From: Alphaproteobacteria bacterium
GTDB lineage: Bacteria; Pseudomonadota; Alphaproteobacteria; UBA3830
Assembly (NCBI GenBank): GCA_025998735.1
Contig: BNWJ01000068.1
Coordinates: forward strand, 1 to 7,259
Reading direction: 5' to 3'
Length of the DNA stretch: 7,259 nt
The translations under genes were made by a program, and so were the position numbers. Positions within the stretch are counted from its first letter, which is position 1; each line of letters opens with the position of its first letter. Shown here in pieces: positions 1-5,266 of this stretch. The notes under the pieces are model-generated. The model was not told the DNA's origin. It did not search any database and was given only the letters and a program-made list of their open reading frames with translations.

Positions 1-2
1 CT

Positions 3-326
3 CTGCGAGAGGACATGCGCAAAGGCTTCACTTTTGGCGGAATTACTTTCGAGGAATATCGTGGACAGGCAACGGATCACAATGGAACCGTTCGTAGATT
101 TATTGGCGAAGGCGAAGGTCATTGTTTCCCTATCGGCACAACCGAAAGTTTTGTTACGTATTTTGCTCCGGCGGATTTCAACGAGACTGTGAACACGCTG
201 GGGTTGCCTCTTTATGCAAAGCAATGCCCACGAAAATTTGATCGCGGAACTGACTTGCACACGCAAAGTAATCCGCTTCCGCTGTGTTTGCGTCCAGGAA
301 TTTTGGTAAAACTCACCGCGGCATGA
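3..326 (+). CDS. Major capsid protein E (lambda gpE family), C-terminal part, 5' truncated by window edge
   Basis: This is the C-terminal ~107 residues of a phage major head protein; the reading frame is already open at base 3, so the true start lies upstream. The first in-window ATG, at 15, is an internal methionine. Motifs typical of the C-terminus of the lambda gpE family are visible: GGITFEEYRG, then FPIGT, then YFAPADFNETVNTLGLPLYA, a KFDRGTDLH segment, QSNPLPLC and a final RPGILVKL strand. In this family the protein forms the icosahedral shell, usually together with a decoration protein D encoded just upstream. The stop at 324-326 sits inside the ribosome-binding site of the next gene, consistent with co-translation. 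Family assignment rests on recalled conserved motifs, not a search. The fragment shows no frameshift or internal stop. Confidence 0.9.
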   Translation: MREDMRKGFTFGGITFEEYRGQATDHNGTVRRFIGEGEGHCFPIGTTESFVTYFAPADFNETVNTLGLPLYAKQCPRKFDRGTDLHTQSNPLPLCLRPGILVKLTAA

Positions 327-336
327 GGTGGCAATT

Positions 337-660
337 ATGATGAAAGAAGCAATTACAAGAGCGCTTGATGATGCCTTTGAACATCTTGGTGTTGAAGTAA
401 TTTTTGAATCGGCAAATGCTTCATCTTCATTTCCAATTGTCGCGTTGGTCAAAGAACCGGAAGGCATTTATGAAGTCGGCAGCTCACGAGTCATAGGACA
501 GGTTGCCGAATTTTCCGTGAAAGCTTCCGATGTAAAACCGAAGATTGGAGACACAATTTTTGTCGGCACAAAAAAGTATAAAATTCACGAGGAGCCTTTG
601 TTGAATGCATCGAATTTTATCATCAAGTTTCAGGCAGTATTGATTGAGAGAGGATCATGA
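337..660 (+). CDS. Head-tail joining protein, lambda FII-like
   Basis: A small acidic protein of 107 residues (106 if the second ATG at 340 is used). It sits directly after the capsid gene, where lambda-type phages encode the head-tail connector that caps the portal/completion ring and accepts the tail. The sequence has an N-terminal helix-like segment (KEAITRALDDAFEHLG) and then a beta-rich body with a VxASDVKPKIGDTIFVG segment. That segment resembles the 'DEV..L..GDTL.I' strand pair of lambda FII and related attachment proteins. The frame can be opened from a GTG at 328, but GAGGTGG at 325-331 is a good Shine-Dalgarno sequence that includes that GTG, so ATG 337 or 340 is preferred. Similarity to FII is weak but position and length agree. 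Its stop overlaps the next start (ATGA at 657-660). No FI-like gene lies between the capsid gene and this one. Confidence 0.68.
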   Translation: MMKEAITRALDDAFEHLGVEVIFESANASSSFPIVALVKEPEGIYEVGSSRVIGQVAEFSVKASDVKPKIGDTIFVGTKKYKIHEEPLLNASNFIIKFQAVLIERGS

Positions 661-1187
661 ATCAATATTCAATTAGCGCTGCCGAATCAATCGTAAAAAT
701 CACGCAAAGCATAAATGCACTTCCGGAGCAAGTTGCGATCGCATCGATGCGCGCATTAAACAAAACGGCAGCTTGGATAAAAAGCAACTGCGCTCGGCAA
801 ATTGCCAAAGAAAAATTGTTGAAGCTGAAAATCATCAATGACAGAATCCGAATTATCAAAGCTGGTACTGCAAATTTGCAGGCGAAAATTCTAGCAGACG
901 TTGTTTCCATCCGAGCTCGTGATTTGGGAAATTTACGACAGACATCTGGTGGAGTGGCTGCCGGAAAGCATTCATTTGAAAAGGCCTTTGTCGCCACCAT
1001 GCCAAAAACCGGTTACAGAAGCGCATTCAAGCGCACAACCAAGAAGAGATATCCAGTCAAGGAAATGTGGCTGCCGATTTACAACGAAGCCACGCAAATA
1101 ATCGAAAAAATGATCGATGCGGAAGCTTCGGCAATATTTGAAAAACACTTTTTGCATGAATTGCGATTTATTACAGGTGCAATATGA
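657..1187 (+). CDS. Minor tail protein Z-like (GPZ family)
   Basis: A 176-residue basic protein resembling the prophage minor tail protein Z family; lambda gpZ acts at the tail/head interface during tail completion. Visible signatures are an N-terminal helical region with RALNKTA (residues 32-38), a long Lys/Arg-rich helical stretch (about 40-75), and an arginine-rich central part. A conserved-looking block of the type 'MPKTGYRSAFKRT..KRYPVKEMWLPI' lies at about 114-140. The start ATG overlaps the upstream stop (ATGA), with a purine-rich GAGAGAGGA just before it. The last five codons (Thr-Gly-Ala-Ile-stop) lie inside a 16-bp segment that recurs 119 bp downstream. The gene end is therefore part of an apparent duplication, although the coding frame is intact. 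Assigned from motif pattern and gene order. Confidence 0.78.
   Translation: MNQYSISAAESIVKITQSINALPEQVAIASMRALNKTAAWIKSNCARQIAKEKLLKLKIINDRIRIIKAGTANLQAKILADVVSIRARDLGNLRQTSGGVAAGKHSFEKAFVATMPKTGYRSAFKRTTKKRYPVKEMWLPIYNEATQIIEKMIDAEASAIFEKHFLHELRFITGAI
1172..1187 (+). repeat. Left copy of 16-bp direct repeat spanning a stop/start junction
   Basis: TACAGGTGCAATATGA covers the last codons and stop of the Z-like gene and a start codon. It matches 15 of 16 bases with 1291-1306 (TACAGGTGCATTATGA), exactly 119 bp downstream. The single mismatch is A1182 versus T1301. The pair brackets the palindromic block and looks like a target-site duplication or the footprint of a local duplication. Confidence 0.85.
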
Positions 1188-1306
1188 CCAACGTGACGTT
1201 GGATCCTCTTAATTTTGCAGCGATGGATAAAATAAACGGGTGCAGGGATCATCCCTGCCAACGTGACGTTGGATCCGTTTTCTGTTTCGCTACAGGTGCA
1301 TTATGA
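1184..1306 (+). CDS. Possible 40-residue ORF created by a repeat-rich insertion
   Basis: An open frame of 40 codons with ATG at 1184 overlapping the Z-like gene's stop (ATGA) and its own stop at 1304-1306 overlapping the next start (ATGA at 1303). It has the same AGGTG ribosome-binding site, four bases before its ATG, as the following gene. The predicted product begins MTNVTLDPLNF and ends FATGAL; it contains three cysteines and resembles no family I recognise. Nearly all of it is made of palindromic and directly repeated DNA. Its last five codons (Thr-Gly-Ala-Leu-stop) echo the last five of the upstream Z-like gene (Thr-Gly-Ala-Ile-stop). I think it is more likely a by-product of the insertion, kept open so that ribosomes can pass to the next gene, than a functional protein, but translation is plausible. 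Confidence 0.3.
   Translation: MTNVTLDPLNFAAMDKINGCRDHPCQRDVGSVFCFATGAL
1188..1206. repeat. 19-bp direct repeat, copy 1, containing a 15-bp palindrome
   Basis: CCAACGTGACGTTGGATCC begins at the base after the upstream stop codon. Its first 15 bases are a perfect inverted repeat (CCAACGT / ACGTTGG) around a central G. An identical 19-bp copy lies at 1258-1276, 70 bp away. It could be a protein-binding site, an RNA hairpin, or a terminal part of a small repeat element. Confidence 0.9.
1242..1258. repeat. 17-bp palindrome
   Basis: GCAGGGAT / ATCCCTGC is a perfect 8-bp inverted repeat around C1250; as RNA it would form a GC-rich six-pair stem with a five-base loop. It shares its last base with the second 15-bp palindrome, giving two adjacent hairpins. 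No run of T follows directly, so a terminator role is unlikely. Confidence 0.88.
1258..1276. repeat. 19-bp direct repeat, copy 2, containing a 15-bp palindrome
   Basis: An exact copy of the 19 bases at 1188-1206, including the perfect 15-bp inverted repeat at 1258-1272. It abuts the 17-bp palindrome and is followed by 14 unrelated bases (GTTTTCTGTTTCGC) before the right-hand 16-bp repeat. Confidence 0.9.
1291..1306 (+). repeat. Right copy of 16-bp direct repeat, carrying the next gene's ribosome-binding site and start
   Basis: TACAGGTGCATTATGA matches 1172-1187 at 15 of 16 positions. It supplies the AGGTG ribosome-binding site and the ATG (1303) of the following gene, so that gene keeps the same initiation context it would have had if fused directly to the Z-like gene's stop. 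Confidence 0.85.
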
Positions 1307-1779
1307 AATTTATTTTGAACGCCATTAAGAATGAAATATTGCAAAAAATTCCAGAAATAAAAACATGCATCGCTTATGCAAAAGGTCGCGAGGAGCTAGA
1401 CGCGCCGGTCGTTTTTCTTGGCATTACAAATTATTCAGCTGGCCACGATCCAGCGACAGGACAACTTTCATTGGTTGCTCATGTGGAAGCTAGAGTTGCG
1501 ATTGATTCAACTATCGATGATGCAGAATTTATCGTGCAAAATCTAGCATGCAAAATTGCAAATGTTGCTCATCTAAATTCGTTTGGACAGGAAATTTCTC
1601 CAGCAGTAATTTCATCCATTTTAAAAGATGAATTCCATCCAGATTTTGATGCTTATCTTTGTTGGCTAATTGAATGGAGCCACGAAATGCATGTTGGCGA
1701 ATCCGTATGGAACAATGAACAGCTTCAAATTCCAGTGCATACAATCGTAATTAATGGAGACGATCATCATGCAGTCTAG
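1303..1779 (+). CDS. Conserved phage tail protein, probable tail terminator/completion protein
   Basis: A 158-residue soluble protein between the Z-like gene and the baseplate V gene, where composite lambda-head/P2-tail phages carry a conserved protein of similar size. Visible blocks are APVVFLGI (34-41), TGQLSLVAHVEARVAID (52-68) with alternating beta pattern, a helix-like AEFIVQNLACKIA (74-86), and WLIEWSHEMHVGESVW (121-136). An alpha/beta protein of this size with a central sheet is typical of tail terminators, which stop tail polymerisation and dock the tail to the head; that role is inferred from position and size. The start ATG is preceded by AGGTG, five bases upstream. The 3' end overlaps the next gene by 11 bases. 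It ends in a His/Asp-rich tail (NGDDHHAV). The family is recognised only as a conserved phage protein. Confidence 0.6.
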   Translation: MKFILNAIKNEILQKIPEIKTCIAYAKGREELDAPVVFLGITNYSAGHDPATGQLSLVAHVEARVAIDSTIDDAEFIVQNLACKIANVAHLNSFGQEISPAVISSILKDEFHPDFDAYLCWLIEWSHEMHVGESVWNNEQLQIPVHTIVINGDDHHAV

Positions 1780-2383
1780 TTTTGCATTTTCCGATCTGTT
1801 TCGACGCGTCGCAAATTTAATTCGGATTGGAAAAATTTCTGAAATCGATGGTGCGCAAGTTAAAGTTGAAATTGGAAAAGTCAAAACTAACTGGCTACCA
1901 ATTGTTTCTACTGCTGGAGATACAAGTTGCTGGATTCCAATTTCCGTTGGCGAACAGGTTGTTGTGCTGTCGCCTTTTGGTGAAATTTCGCAGAGCGTCG
2001 TTCTGCGTTCGATACATTATAATGCGTATGATGTGCCGGAAAATGAAAACGATATTTCGTTTAATGCAAAAGCCGATGTAAAAGCAGATGGCGATGGAAA
2101 ATTTGAAGCGTCATTTGAAAATGGTATCGAGCTAAAAACAAACGACACATATATATATGTGCATGATGGCAATATGCAATTAAAATCTGGCAATGCTTCG
2201 ATTACCATCGACAATAACCAAATCGAAATTTCATCTGGAAATTCAGGCATTACACTATCGTCATCTGGGATTCAACTATCTTGCGGAGCGTCGTCAATTG
2301 ATATGTCCAACAGCAATATTTCATTGACTTCTACAAATTTGAGTTCAACACCTCCGTTCTGCAAATGTATGGGAGGGCTGTAA
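1769..2383 (+). CDS. V: Baseplate assembly protein V, central spike (P2 gpV-like)
   Basis: A 204-residue trimeric tail-spike protein, expected to form the membrane-piercing tip beneath the baseplate of a contractile tail. The N-terminal part (about 8-90) fits the gpV OB-fold: FRRVANLIRIGKI, then a VKVEIGKVKTNWLP strand, then WIPISVGEQVVVLSPFGE. Residues 120-190 are a run of 8-10-residue repeats with alternating aliphatic residues and many Ser/Asn/Gly (ITID, IEIS, ITLS, IQLS, IDMS, ISLT), as in the intertwined beta-helix of phage spikes. The C-terminus is PPFCKCMGGL, with Cys198-x-Cys200 where P2 gpV has an iron-binding His-x-His. The frame opens at ATG 1754, but GGAGA at 1756-1760 lies eight bases before ATG 1769, and the product then begins like other gpV proteins. 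Confidence 0.88.
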   Translation: MQSSFAFSDLFRRVANLIRIGKISEIDGAQVKVEIGKVKTNWLPIVSTAGDTSCWIPISVGEQVVVLSPFGEISQSVVLRSIHYNAYDVPENENDISFNAKADVKADGDGKFEASFENGIELKTNDTYIYVHDGNMQLKSGNASITIDNNQIEISSGNSGITLSSSGIQLSCGASSIDMSNSNISLTSTNLSSTPPFCKCMGGL

Positions 2384-2388
2384 AAAAA

Positions 2389-2724
2389 ATGAAAGGCATG
2401 AGTCGTGAAACGGGAAAATATTTGAACGATCTCGATCATTTGAAGCAATCCATCGTTGATATTCTGAGTACACCCATAGGTAGTCGTGTTATGAAAAGGG
2501 AATACGGTTCACGACTGTTTGATCTGGTCGACAAGCCAATCAACAAAGAGCTATTTCCGCAAATTTATGCTGCAATTGCCGACGCTCTGCAAAAATGGGA
2601 GCCAAGACTGAAGCTTGAAAAAATTACGATTACAGAAATCAAAGACTCTCATATTTCAGTGTCTCTGAACGGCGTTTATTTACTCAACGAACAGAAAATA
2701 ACTCTGGAAGGACTTGTGATATGA
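2389..2724 (+). CDS. W: Baseplate wedge protein W (P2 gpW / T4 gp25-like)
   Basis: A 111-residue protein of the gpW/gp25 baseplate family, which anchors the wedge to the hub and initiates sheath assembly. Matching features are GMSRETGK near the N-terminus (P2 gpW has GMNRSDG), DLDHLKQSIVDILSTPIGSRVM (14-35), REYGSRLFDLVD (37-48), and the family's WEPR motif with EPR at 71-73. The last part, with KITITEI and two more strands, fits the family's C-terminal sheet. An upstream ATG at 2365 would add eight residues inside the V gene but has no ribosome-binding site. GGGAGGG at 2371-2377 is 11 bases from ATG 2389, somewhat long but better. ATG 2398 is a third option. Its stop overlaps the J start (ATGA at 2721-2724). 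Confidence 0.9.
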   Translation: MKGMSRETGKYLNDLDHLKQSIVDILSTPIGSRVMKREYGSRLFDLVDKPINKELFPQIYAAIADALQKWEPRLKLEKITITEIKDSHISVSLNGVYLLNEQKITLEGLVI

Positions 2725-3542
2725 GTATGAATCTAAGCGAATTGCAAGCACCTCAAATTATAGAAGAAATGACATTCAGCGAAATATTGCAGCGCATGAA
2801 AGAAACGCTAATATCTTTGGATCAAGAATTTTCTGCATATCTTGAAAGCGATCCGGTTATAAAATTGATGGAAGTAGCAGCCTATCGTGAGTTGTTATTG
2901 AGAAGCCGAATCAATCAAGCGGCCAAGGCAAATTTGCTGGCTTTTGCAACTGGTTCAGACCTCGATAATCTTGCAGCGTTTTATGGAGTCGAGCGAAAAG
3001 AAAACGAATCTGATGAGGATCTGCGAAATCGTACACAACTAAAAATTGTGGGGTGGTCATCGTCCGGCAGCAAAGAAGCATACGAATATCATGCAATAAA
3101 TTCCGACCAGCGAGTAAAAGAAGCCAAGGCCGACTCTTCGCAGCCTGGGCGTGTGCGCATTTTGATTCTGTCGAAGGAAAACGGAGGTGCTGTCTCGGCC
3201 GACCTTCTGGAAAAAGTTACGGCATACATGATGCGCGAAGACATTCGAATGCTGACTGATACCATCGAAGTTGTTGCCTGCAATATGATCGATGTGAATG
3301 TGAAAGCGAAAATCACCTTGATGTCCAGCGCTTCGCCGGATATTTTGGATACCATAAAAGCATCGTTTGTCGCTAATTTTAGCAAAACCGCTGGGCTCGG
3401 AGTTAGCATTTCGCAGGCTTGGATTATATCGAATTTGTTTTTGAACGGCGTGAAAGATGTCGAATTGATAACGCCTACTGACGATATTCTTGTTACAGAA
3501 ATCGAGTGTGCTCGCCTTGGGGTTGTGGAGCTAATTAGATGA
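2721..3542 (+). CDS. J: Baseplate assembly protein J (P2 gpJ-like)
   Basis: A 273-residue baseplate wedge protein related to P2 gpJ and, more distantly, T4 gp6 and Mu gp47. The family forms the ring that links wedges around the hub and triggers sheath contraction. The strongest signature is residues 44-92: DPVIKLMEVAAYRELLLRSR, then AAKANLLAFATGSDLDNLAAFYGVER, a near-consensus gpJ block. The following ESDEDLRNRTQ and a segment with SGSKEAYEYHA (the family usually shows 'agS.~aY~~hA') support it, as does the C-terminal alpha/beta part with VKDVELITP. GGAAGGA at 2706-2712 lies eight bases before the ATG. The start overlaps the W stop and the stop overlaps the I start, so V, W, J and I look translationally coupled. 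The gene is complete and of usual family length. Confidence 0.93.
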   Translation: MSMNLSELQAPQIIEEMTFSEILQRMKETLISLDQEFSAYLESDPVIKLMEVAAYRELLLRSRINQAAKANLLAFATGSDLDNLAAFYGVERKENESDEDLRNRTQLKIVGWSSSGSKEAYEYHAINSDQRVKEAKADSSQPGRVRILILSKENGGAVSADLLEKVTAYMMREDIRMLTDTIEVVACNMIDVNVKAKITLMSSASPDILDTIKASFVANFSKTAGLGVSISQAWIISNLFLNGVKDVELITPTDDILVTEIECARLGVVELIR

Positions 3543-4690
3543 GTTTATTACCTCCAAATTCTACAAAATCCGAAAGAAACATTGCCGAAGCCATTGATTA
3601 CAAAGGAAATGCGGATGCTTTGGCTGGATTTAAATTTAACGCAATCGGAGCTGGCGATGTTCTAGATTGGGAATACTCGCTGGCGCAGATAAATATCGAT
3701 GATTTTCAAGAACGTGTATTAAAAGGACTGGAATTTCACCGAATTAGAGGCACGCCAAAGTCATTGAGAAGCGCACTATCATGGTATGGATTTACGGACG
3801 TTTTCATCGAGGAAGAGTCGCCTGGGGCACATTTTGCTGAATTTCAAATTGGCCTGAATGAAGTCCCAAATAGTTTTGGCGTTGACTCAATCGTCTCAGT
3901 TGCAGAGCTTGCAGCGCCTCTGCGATCTCGACTTAGCCGTATGTATAACTCGCTATACGATGTACGCCGGTTCGTATTGGACGGATCGAAATTCGGAGAT
4001 TTTTTGTCGGATGACTCTGGAGTTCGATTGCAGGGCGACAAACCGAAGCTATCTTTCGGCCGGCAAAATTTTGATATTGCACGACTGCCTGAGGTTGTAC
4101 TTGAGCAACACAACCTCCGAGAGCATTTCAATGCTGCCAAAAATATCGATACCTATAGATTGGATTTTGCAAATCTTGACGATGCTCCAATAGACGCTGT
4201 CAATCGCGGGAGTGTTTTAGTGCATGTGAGATATGCTTGGAACACGCAGTCATTTGAAATTTTTCCAGGAGAATTGCTGCTACCGAATATTTTTGCAAAA
4301 GCGTTGGTGGTGCTTTCGGAATCGGTTTTCGGAGATACAAACTCGTGTTTATCTGGAGGCTATGAAAAAATTATCGAAGAGCCATTTGTCCTTTCGTTCA
4401 ATTTGCTTTCGGAAAATAAAAATACCATAGAAAAAGTGTTGGTCGAAGAGAGATTTTTTCGAGAAAAATTGTCTTTGCTTTCAATTGCTTGCGACGATTT
4501 TGTTCTGACATCGGTTCGTAATAGAAATTACGTTGTTGCGTTTGATGACTATGAAACAAATGTCGATGGCGCATTCCTTCGAGATCACGCTGAGATGGTC
4601 GCATATCCAGGTGCCAATATTTGGCATGATCATCGCCATTTTTGTGTTCCATGGGATGCGCAAAATTATACAAAAATCAGAGCAACATAA
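3539..4690 (+). CDS. I: Baseplate/tail protein I (P2 gpI-like) with a long C-terminal extension
   Basis: A 383-residue protein whose N-terminal ~145 residues match the phage tail protein I family: SLLPPNSTKSERNIAEAID at the start, then LDWEYSLAQINIDDFQERVLK, and the conserved HRIRGTPKSLRSALSWYGF (67-85). P2 gpI is about 176 residues and sits on the baseplate edge, where fibres attach. Here roughly 200 more residues follow. They begin with DVRRFVLDGSKFGDFLSDDSG (141-161) and KLSFGR (170-175) and close with WHDHRHFCVPW (362-372), an aromatic and His-rich motif. The extension resembles larger gpI variants in other prophages; a role in fibre attachment or peripheral baseplate structure is inference. 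GGAG at 3527-3530 precedes the ATG by eight bases, and the start overlaps the J stop. The stop at 4688-4690 ends the tightly coupled block. Confidence 0.88.
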   Translation: MSLLPPNSTKSERNIAEAIDYKGNADALAGFKFNAIGAGDVLDWEYSLAQINIDDFQERVLKGLEFHRIRGTPKSLRSALSWYGFTDVFIEEESPGAHFAEFQIGLNEVPNSFGVDSIVSVAELAAPLRSRLSRMYNSLYDVRRFVLDGSKFGDFLSDDSGVRLQGDKPKLSFGRQNFDIARLPEVVLEQHNLREHFNAAKNIDTYRLDFANLDDAPIDAVNRGSVLVHVRYAWNTQSFEIFPGELLLPNIFAKALVVLSESVFGDTNSCLSGGYEKIIEEPFVLSFNLLSENKNTIEKVLVEERFFREKLSLLSIACDDFVLTSVRNRNYVVAFDDYETNVDGAFLRDHAEMVAYPGANIWHDHRHFCVPWDAQNYTKIRAT

Positions 4691-4767
4691 AATTTTTTTA
4701 AAATTCCGCGAACAAAACATTTCCGAATCTCAAATATACATAATGTGGGTATGTTTGGGATTTTCGA

Positions 4768-5253
4768 ATGGCGATATTAACACAATCAGGACGAGCGGCA
4801 ATTGCGCAGAGCGTGAAAGATCAGGTGATTCACATAGCCTGGGGTCAAGGCCAGCTTGAAGCTGGACACGATGATTTTAGTCCAGAAGACCCCACGCAAA
4901 CAACTCTAAAGAGTGAAGTTGGACGACGCATTGTCGATGGAGTTGTATTTTGTGTTGGTGACGACGAAGGTGAGTTGGTAACTCCGACCGGACGTTTTTC
5001 TGCCAGCGAAGAGCCAACCAATAACCTTTTCATTGAAACGACATATGATTTTGAAGATGCCAGCGATCATACGATTCGCGAACTTGGGTTGTTTGTGGGA
5101 ACGAAAACGGATCCAGACCTTCCTGTAGGCCAGAAATATTTTCTTCCGGCAGACATTGTCGACCCTGGGATTTTGCTGTTACTTGAGCACTCGGTGCCGC
5201 TGATTCGCACTTCGGCAACGCGTGAAAAATTTTGCTTCGTCGTTACATTTTGA
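4768..5253 (+). CDS. Tail-fibre-like protein, stand-alone gpH N-terminal/tail-collar type domain
   Basis: A 161-residue protein resembling the baseplate-attachment domain at the N-terminus of P2 gpH-type fibres (DUF3751-like). It starts AILTQSGRAAIAQSV, where P2-type fibres have 'F.TVIT.AG..KLA.A'. A glycine-containing strand (HIAWGQG) and an Asp/Pro-rich loop follow, then TTLKSEVGRRIVDGVVF, a long beta region, and IRELGLFVGT (103-112), equivalent to the 'MREMGLYD' block of gpH. It ends with strands of the type PADIVDPGILLLLEHSVPL and a closing FCFVVTF. Unlike gpH, no fibre shaft or tip follows, so it probably acts as an adaptor between the baseplate and another fibre protein. GGGA at 4757-4760, seven bases upstream, is a modest ribosome-binding site. 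It is separated from gene I by 77 bp and is 13 bp ahead of the DUF4815 gene. Confidence 0.72.
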   Translation: MAILTQSGRAAIAQSVKDQVIHIAWGQGQLEAGHDDFSPEDPTQTTLKSEVGRRIVDGVVFCVGDDEGELVTPTGRFSASEEPTNNLFIETTYDFEDASDHTIRELGLFVGTKTDPDLPVGQKYFLPADIVDPGILLLLEHSVPLIRTSATREKFCFVVTF

Positions 5254-5266
5254 GTGGAGTTTTATA

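Larger units (their letters stand above)
1172..1290. mobile_element. Candidate 119-bp palindromic mini-element inserted at a gene junction
   Basis: Seen directly: an imperfect 16-bp direct repeat, 19-bp repeat copy 1, 51 bp ending in a 17-bp palindrome, 19-bp repeat copy 2, 14 bp, then the second 16-bp repeat. Removing 119 bp would restore a simple ATGA overlap between the Z-like gene and the next gene, the same junction style used at 657, 2721, 3539 and 7225. Inference: this is a non-autonomous repeat insertion or a small duplication. Short palindromic elements that enter genes without breaking them are known in Rickettsia and Wolbachia, but I do not recognise this sequence as one of them. 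There is no transposase here. Confidence 0.45.

Noticed and set aside
328..336. GTG start for the FII-like gene
   Set aside because: This GTG is part of the GAGGTGG ribosome-binding site that serves ATG 337/340.
662..1000. Minus-strand open frame of 112 codons opposite the Z-like gene
   Set aside because: It is the complement of a well-supported gene, has no recognisable motifs and no ribosome-binding context in an all-plus operon.
1242..1290. Palindromes as an intrinsic terminator
   Set aside because: The stems are followed by GGATCC and a mixed GTTTTCTGTTTCGC rather than a continuous T run, and a terminator inside this coupled operon would cut off the baseplate genes.
1754..1768. Upstream ATG as the start of the V spike gene
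   Set aside because: It has no ribosome-binding site; GGAGA at 1756-1760 is well placed for ATG 1769, and the protein from there matches the expected gpV start.
2365..2388. Upstream ATG as the start of the W gene
   Set aside because: It lies inside the V coding region without a Shine-Dalgarno sequence; the extra residues are not needed for the gpW alignment and GGGAGGG lies downstream of it.
4687..4706. AATTTT-TTT-AAAATT inverted repeat after gene I as a terminator
   Set aside because: The stem is short and made only of A/T pairs with no GC core, so it is not a credible intrinsic terminator.
4533..4859. Plus-strand open frame spanning the I/fibre gap
   Set aside because: It runs out of frame through the ends of two recognisable proteins, has low-complexity translation and no family features.
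5222..5266. Upstream ATG as the start of the DUF4815 gene
   Set aside because: The extra 15 residues overlap the previous gene out of frame, while GGAG seven bases before ATG 5267 and the family-like MPALKDFFNRFD start favour the later site.
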